From the NCBI GenBank assembly GCA_016946835.1, contig JACVTC010000193.1:82501-146500 (forward strand): 64,000 nucleotides of DNA, given 5' to 3'. The stretch's first letter is position 1. Each line of letters opens with the position of its first letter. Below, piece after piece: positions 58,091 to 64,000 of the stretch. The stretch comes from Neocallimastix lanati (nom. inval.). Taxonomy: Eukaryota > Neocallimastigomycota > Neocallimastigomycetes > Neocallimastigales > Neocallimastigaceae. Both the position numbers and the translations under genes were made by a program. The notes below the pieces were generated by a model. The model made no database searches. It saw only the letters and a list, made by a program, of their open reading frames with translations, and was not told the DNA's origin.

Positions 58091-59135
58091 GATTGAGAGA
58101 TATAACCTAATTGAAGTTTGAAAAAATAAGAGAGTATTTTGATACTTTGATTACGATTTTAAAAATAATAAATGTTTGTAATCTCGATTGTTCGATGGCT
58201 ATAGATTTTCCTTTTTTTTTTTTTTTTTTTTTTATTTTTTAATTTAAATCTAGAATAATATAAATTATTAGCTAGTTAAGCCCACCTTAATAAATGGATT
58301 AACAATAAGCTATGAATATATTACATTGAATAGCTTGCTATATGACTCTCCTGTTTTCTTCCTTTTCTTACTTATGCTTTAATGCTTCAAATTAGTAGTT
58401 TTATGTATATAATTGTGAAATAAAAATTAATTCAAAGATTAATAAAAAAAAGAATGAAAATTAAAAAAAAAAAAAAAAAAAAGAAACTGAATAAAGAAAT
58501 CTTTAATAAATAAGACCTACGCTAAAAAAAAAAAATATCATTATATTTGAGTACGAATCAATTTGCTCATTAGATGGGAAGAATATACTTAAGATTTTAA
58601 CTTTATATAGGTATTTATCTAGTAGAATTTTTTTTTTTTATTTTTATATTTGATTTTCAATTATAGAAATAAGAAAAATAAAATAAACTAGGATTCTCCA
58701 GTTACTTCTTAAAATTATATTTAAAAAGTATTATTTGTATTTGAATTATAGAGTTAAATTGATAATTTAATATTTGATCTACATGTAAAATATGTTACAA
58801 TATATGCAAATCTGTAAAACTATTATAAAAAAAAATGCTTTTAAACCTTTTTTTTTTTTTTTTTAAATACTTTTAATAAAAATTAATAAAAACATCTTTT
58901 TGACCAATATTAGAGCTAGTACATAGCATATAGCTGATCAGGTGCTACCTTACTACTAAGAACCTCGAATATATGAAACAGAAAGTGCAGTTCACATTCG
59001 TAAGTGGAAACTAAAACAAACAGAAATTATAAGAAATTAGATAAAAGTAAATAGTAATTTTCTATCTAAAAGCTATTTCTTATAATAACATTGAAATGGA
59101 CAAATGGACAAATTATTAATAAAATAAAAGTAATA

Positions 59136-59176
<41 letters not shown>

Positions 59177-59703
59177 TCATAATTTTAAAATTAAATAATT
59201 ATAAATATTATTCACTTTTAAAAGATATTGATTAATTATAAATATAATTTTTTGAAATTGAAATTAGAGAAGGAAATAAAGAGAAGAAAAGGAAAATTAG
59301 AATAAGAAAAAAAGATTCTTTCTTTTGAAATAGAAATAGAAAAAAAAATTATAATTAAAAAAAAAAAAGGAGGATTAGAAAGTGGGAAAAAATTGGATAA
59401 AACAAAAACAAACAAACAAACAAACAAACAAAAAAAAAAAAAAACTAAAAAGATGGAAAAATAAAAAACAAAAAACAAAAAACAAAAAAAAAACTTAATG
59501 AAGTAAAAATTAAATTGATTTAAATATTTATATTATTTTTACGTTTATTAAAAAATAGAAATAATTATAAATGATTAATATATAGTCAAGAAAACTTTTA
59601 TGAATTGAAAATTGAATATTAAGATCAGCTATCAGATGAAAAATTTACATTGAAATATACGGTAATAAATCATAAATACTATTAATATATATTTTTAATA
59701 CTA

Positions 59704-59961
59704 TAAATTTTTAATTATATAAAATAATTTTTTTAATTATTTTCTTTTTTTATTTTTAATTTTTTTTTTTTTAATTAAAATAAATATTATATTATTTATG
59801 ATATATCTATATTTTATGAAATTATGATTAGTTAAATTTTTAATTATATAAAATAATTTTTTTAATTATTTTCTTTTTTTATTTTTAATTTTTTTTTTTT
59901 TAATTAAAATAAATATTATATTATTTATGATATATCTATATTTTATGAAATTATGATTAGT
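59704..59961 (+). repeat. Perfect 129-bp tandem duplication
   Basis: Two adjacent copies, 59704-59832 and 59833-59961, match base for base as far as I can compare, including T runs. They contain GATATATCTATATTTTATGA. No gene. Confidence 0.9.
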
Positions 59962-60188
59962 TAAAGTATAAAAAAAAAACTTATAAATATTTATTATTTT
60001 TCATTATTTAGATTATAAATTTTATTTAAATTAAATAAATTGAAAATTATATATATATATATATTATTCATATTTACTAAATAAAAAATTAATAATTATT
60101 ATTATTTCAAAATATAATAATAAATATTATTTAAATTTTTAATTTTTTATTTTATTTTATTTTTATTCTATGAAAATTATCATATATA

Positions 60189-60228
<40 letters not shown>

Positions 60229-62951
60229 TCATTACAATTATTATTAATTTATCAGTTAATTTGATTTACTTCATATCTTTAAACATTAATTATAAAATCA
60301 TATTTTTGATTTTAATTATTAACTTTTTTTTTTTGCTTTTTTTAAAAAATTAAATTAGATGTTATATTATTTATTATATATATATTTATATATATATTTA
60401 TTTTATTATAAAAATATAAATTAGTTATGGTAAATGGATATTTTAATAATAAATTTTTTTTTATTAAATATTATTATTCTTGTAAAGACTTTATTTATAA
60501 ATTGAAATGAAGAAAAGAATATAATTCATATTAATACTCTACTAATATTAATTAATATTTAATACATTTTAAAAAAGCTTTATCTATCTTGTTTTTATTG
60601 ATTATATTCTATTTATAACTTATATTACTTTTTATCCTTAATAATTCATTTTTTATTATATATTTATTATTTATTATTTAATTATTTATTATTTAATTAT
60701 TTATTTTATATTATTTATTTTTTATTATATATTATTTATTTATTTATTATTTTTTGTTTATTATTAATTTATTTATTTATTTATTATATATTATTTATTT
60801 ATTTATTATTTTTTGTTTCATATTTCATATATAAAAAAATAATAATAATTATTTTATTATATTATTTTTATATTTTTTGAACAAATATTATTGGTTAATT
60901 GTAAATTAAATACATATTAATATATTAATATATATTATGTATGTATTATTCATTTTTGTATTAAAATGTATTAACATCACTATTAAAAAAAAAAAAAAAA
61001 GAAATCTTTATGTACATATTATTTAGAATTTAAAGATTGTCCATATATTTAAATTAATTCAAAAATATTAATAATATATTTACATTTTAATTTCATTGAT
61101 AATTAATTTGCAATTTTTATATTTAAAATTTTTTTTTTCTCAAAAGATTCTTCATATTAAATAAACAAATGTATATTTAAATAATTTTTTGTAATAATTA
61201 AAGTTTATTAATAAAAATATTATAAAATAAAGTTTTATAATAAGATGATCTGTACAAAAGTAAAAGTATTAGGAATGCCATTTTTTTTGAGTTAAAAATT
61301 TTTTTTTTACTCTTTCTTTTAAGATAGAAAATACTACATGATAATTATACAACTCTAAAAGTCAATGGTTAATATTTGCATAGAATAAATAATATTTTAA
61401 AAGTAACCAAGAGAAAGAGTTACTAGATATATATAAATTTAATTCTGATAATATAATTTAATAAGTTTTATTATAAATATTTGATAATAAAAATTTATAT
61501 AATTCTCAATAATGACTGATATGTATTCTATAGCCTCTAAATATTAATTATTTTAATCTTTTATTTTATTTTATTTTTTATTTTTTTTTAATAATGTTAT
61601 ATATACTAATTATAATATATTATATTTTAATTAAATATCTTTTATAATTTATAGTAATGCCCCATTAGTAATTTTTAATATACAAATATATTAATTTTTT
61701 TTTTAAATTTTATTTATTGATTTTATTTTATTTAATTTATTTATATTTATATTTATTTTATTTTATTTTATTTTATTTTTATTTTTATTTTTTTTTTTTT
61801 TTTTTTTGAAAAGTAACACATTATTTTCATCATTTTATTTGTTTTGCTTATTTTGTTAAATTCTACAATATAATTTTGAGGAATTTTAGTAGAGGATGAT
61901 ATTATTATTTGAAATGTAAAATTACTTATTATATACTTTTTTATATATAATCATTTATATTTTTATTCAGTCAAAAATTAACATTTCAATGGTATGTTAT
62001 TTTAAAATCATATAAAATAACTATGAATTTTTATATCAATAATGTTAATACATATTTATTCTATTGATTATATATCTATATTTTATTATTCATTATTAAT
62101 AATTATTTTTTATATATACTATTTCTATTACTCGATTTATTTTTATTAATGATAAAAAATCTATACATTTTTATTTTTTTCTTTTTTTTTTTTTTCATTT
62201 ATAATTATTTATATTAAATTATTACCATAAAAAGAAAAATAATTTTTATTACAATTAATTTATTACTTAATATATCTTATTATAATCATAATAATAAATA
62301 AATAAAAAAAAAAAAAAGTGAACTGATTAATATAATTTTACCAGTAATAATATAATAAGGAAAAATATAAAAAGAAGAAAAAAAGACTCTTTGAAGTTTT
62401 TTCTTTTTCTTTTTCTTTTTTCTATTTTTCTATTTTTTTTTCTTCTTCATATTATTGCAAAAAGAAAAAAGAAAAAAATATATATTTATTAAGTTATATT
62501 ATTTTTTTTTTCATTCATTATAATATTTAATATTTATTTATTATCATAATTATTTATCATAATTTATCTTATTTAATTCATTACATTATATTAATTTTAA
62601 TATTATTGTAAGTATTTTATTTATTTATTATTATTATTTTCTTATATATATATATATATAAAAAGAAAGAGAAAATTAAACCATAAATAATAAAAATAAT
62701 ATTTGTATAATATAAATATAAATTATTTTTTTAATGTATTAACAAAATAATAATAATAATAAAAAAAAAAAAAAGAAACAAAAATATTTATATATATTTT
62801 TATAATTAATAAAATTTATTTATTTTTATTAATAATAAAATAATTGTATTGTAATTTTCAAAATAATATATATATATATATTCTCCTATTATATAAAATG
62901 ATTGCTGATGTATTAATTTAGACATATTTAAAGTTATAAAGCAAATTCAAC

Positions 62952-63713
62952 ATGAGATTTACTATGTATAATATTATTTTACCTTTACTTAGTAGTACTG
63001 CTGTTTTAGGTAGTATTTTAGGTTCTACTTTAGGTGCTGATGGACTTTTCCAATCTATAACTAGTTATGGTGGTTCTGAAGCCTGTATTAATGAAATTAA
63101 ACTTGTTGAAAATTGTATCATGAGTGATATCACTAAGAATAATTTAGCGGATTCTTGTAGTAATTACAACTCTCCAACCTGTCAAGATTTCTTTAATGAT
63201 CCAATGAAAATTGTTCCTTCTTGTAATGAAAATTCTATTGTTAGTACTTTTATTAACAGCTCTATCGGTTTAATTTCTCTTGACTTAAAGGTTAAATGTC
63301 AAAATGATGAAAATAATAATAGCTGTCCATTAGCGGAACTTGAACTTACAAATAATAATGCTGGTAATGATCAAATTTTAGAAGCAGTTAAGAATTCTTG
63401 CAAGTCCAAGATTTGTAGAGAAAATACTCTCAATTTCCTTGAAAATGTTTCTGAAACAAATGCTAAAGCCTCCGATCTTTTACAATCTTCTCTTTCTAAA
63501 ATTTCTGGAAGTATTTCTGAAGAAAGTTTAAATAGCATTATTCAAGATCAAACTAATAATGGTAATGAATTTTCCTCCTATCTTGAAATTTTAAAAAGTG
63601 ATAACTGTCAAACTCGATCTCTTACAGATCTTAGTACTAATGATGCTATCCCAACAATTAATCATATCTTTGGAATCATCAGTATGATTATTATATATAC
63701 TATCTTTTTTTAA
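62952..63713 (+). CDS. Secreted, probably GPI-anchored Cys-containing protein
   Basis: A 253-residue protein with no family I recognise. The N terminus (MRFTMYNIILPLLSSTAVLG) is a good signal peptide, followed by a Gly/Ser/Leu stretch (SILGSTLGADG). The middle carries about ten cysteines (ACINEIKLVENCIM, DSCSNYNSPTCQDFF, PSCNE, KCQNDENNNSCPL, NSCKSKICR, DNCQ), fitting a disulfide-bonded extracellular domain. The C terminus ends in a hydrophobic segment, IFGIISMIIIYTIFF, directly after a small polar stretch (STNDAIPT) and with no basic tail, which is the layout of a GPI-anchor signal. Cell-wall or surface location is inferred. Only about 290 bases follow in the window, without another gene. 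Confidence 0.85.
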   Translation: MRFTMYNIILPLLSSTAVLGSILGSTLGADGLFQSITSYGGSEACINEIKLVENCIMSDITKNNLADSCSNYNSPTCQDFFNDPMKIVPSCNENSIVSTFINSSIGLISLDLKVKCQNDENNNSCPLAELELTNNNAGNDQILEAVKNSCKSKICRENTLNFLENVSETNAKASDLLQSSLSKISGSISEESLNSIIQDQTNNGNEFSSYLEILKSDNCQTRSLTDLSTNDAIPTINHIFGIISMIIIYTIFF

Positions 63714-64000
63714 GATTAAGGGGTTAATGAGTTTAATAATATTTTAAATAATTAAGGCATTATTTAAAAAAAAAAAAAAAAATTCATCATTAAAACAAAA
63801 AAAACAAAAAAATAAAAAAATATATAATTTTATCATATTAAATATTAAATATTTATAAATCAAAAGTTAATTAATTTTTAATTTTTATTATTAAAAAAAA
63901 AAATAAAAAAGTTAATTAATTATTTAAATAACAGAAGAATCAAACGCAATAACCATGCAAACAAAATAATTCAAAAAAAAAAAAGTGAGAATATTTATCC
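63714..64000. other. 3' flank, no gene seen
   Basis: A+T-rich sequence with A runs. Nothing recognisable. Confidence 0.6.

Larger units (their letters stand above)
56791..62951. other. 6-kb region without intact genes
   Basis: Mostly A+T-rich. Contains T runs at 57105-57145, (AAAT)n at 57181-57245, (TA)n near 59135, (AAAC)n near 59405-59430, a perfect 129-bp tandem duplication (59704-59961), and TTTATTATATATTATTTATTTATT repeats at 60650-60820. Four weak coding-like islands are listed separately or discussed. The last ~300 bp is the upstream region of the gene at 62952. Confidence 0.6.

Noticed and set aside
59236-59478. 80-codon reverse frame, Phe/Ser-rich
   Set aside because: Translation of purine-rich simple sequence; no codon bias or motif.

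Overview
The window is eukaryotic nuclear DNA of extreme A+T content. It holds long homopolymer runs, (TTA)n, (TAATAAA)n and (TTTTA)n arrays, sparse intronless genes, cytosolic Hsp70 genes ending in EEVD, Ty1/copia and LINE retroelements, and Asn-rich proteins. The best guess is an anaerobic gut fungus (Neocallimastigomycota). This rests on composition and gene style, not on a marker gene; another A+T-rich eukaryote cannot be excluded. No rRNA, convincing tRNA or CRISPR was seen.

Layout. 1-2 kb: A+T-rich spacer. 1991-8082: a complete, apparently young Ty1/copia retrotransposon with identical 252-bp LTRs, an AGTGA target duplication, gag, and pol in the +1 frame carrying an unusual Asn-rich linker. 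10.6-11.3 kb: a Pro/Gln/Asn-rich protein gene. 12.3-13.9 kb: a (TTTTA)n satellite with a regularly interspersed ~35-bp unit. 15.2-27.9 kb: five intact genes of the LURP-one-related (LOR, tubby-like fold) family, one forward and four reverse, plus a decayed sixth copy near 29.1 kb. 30056-32200: a non-autonomous or decayed LTR element with 196-bp LTRs and an AATTC duplication. 34.3-41.1 kb: two almost identical cytosolic Hsp70 genes, head to head, inside a large inverted repeat. 41.6-44.9 kb: a frameshifted LINE (endonuclease plus reverse transcriptase) fused at its 3' side to a copia integrase relic. 45965-48565: a large predicted type I membrane protein with internal repeats. 48.6-62.9 kb: about 14 kb with no intact gene, holding a few higher-GC islands that look like decayed coding fragments. 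62952-63713: a Cys-containing secreted, probably GPI-anchored protein.

Common threads. Both LTR elements carry the same 14-nt primer-binding core, complementary to the anticodon arm of tRNA-Lys(CUU), which points to half-tRNA priming. The LOR and Hsp70 loci both show local duplication, tandem in one case and inverted in the other. The two Hsp70 arms each retain a heat-shock element at a similar distance from the start codon.
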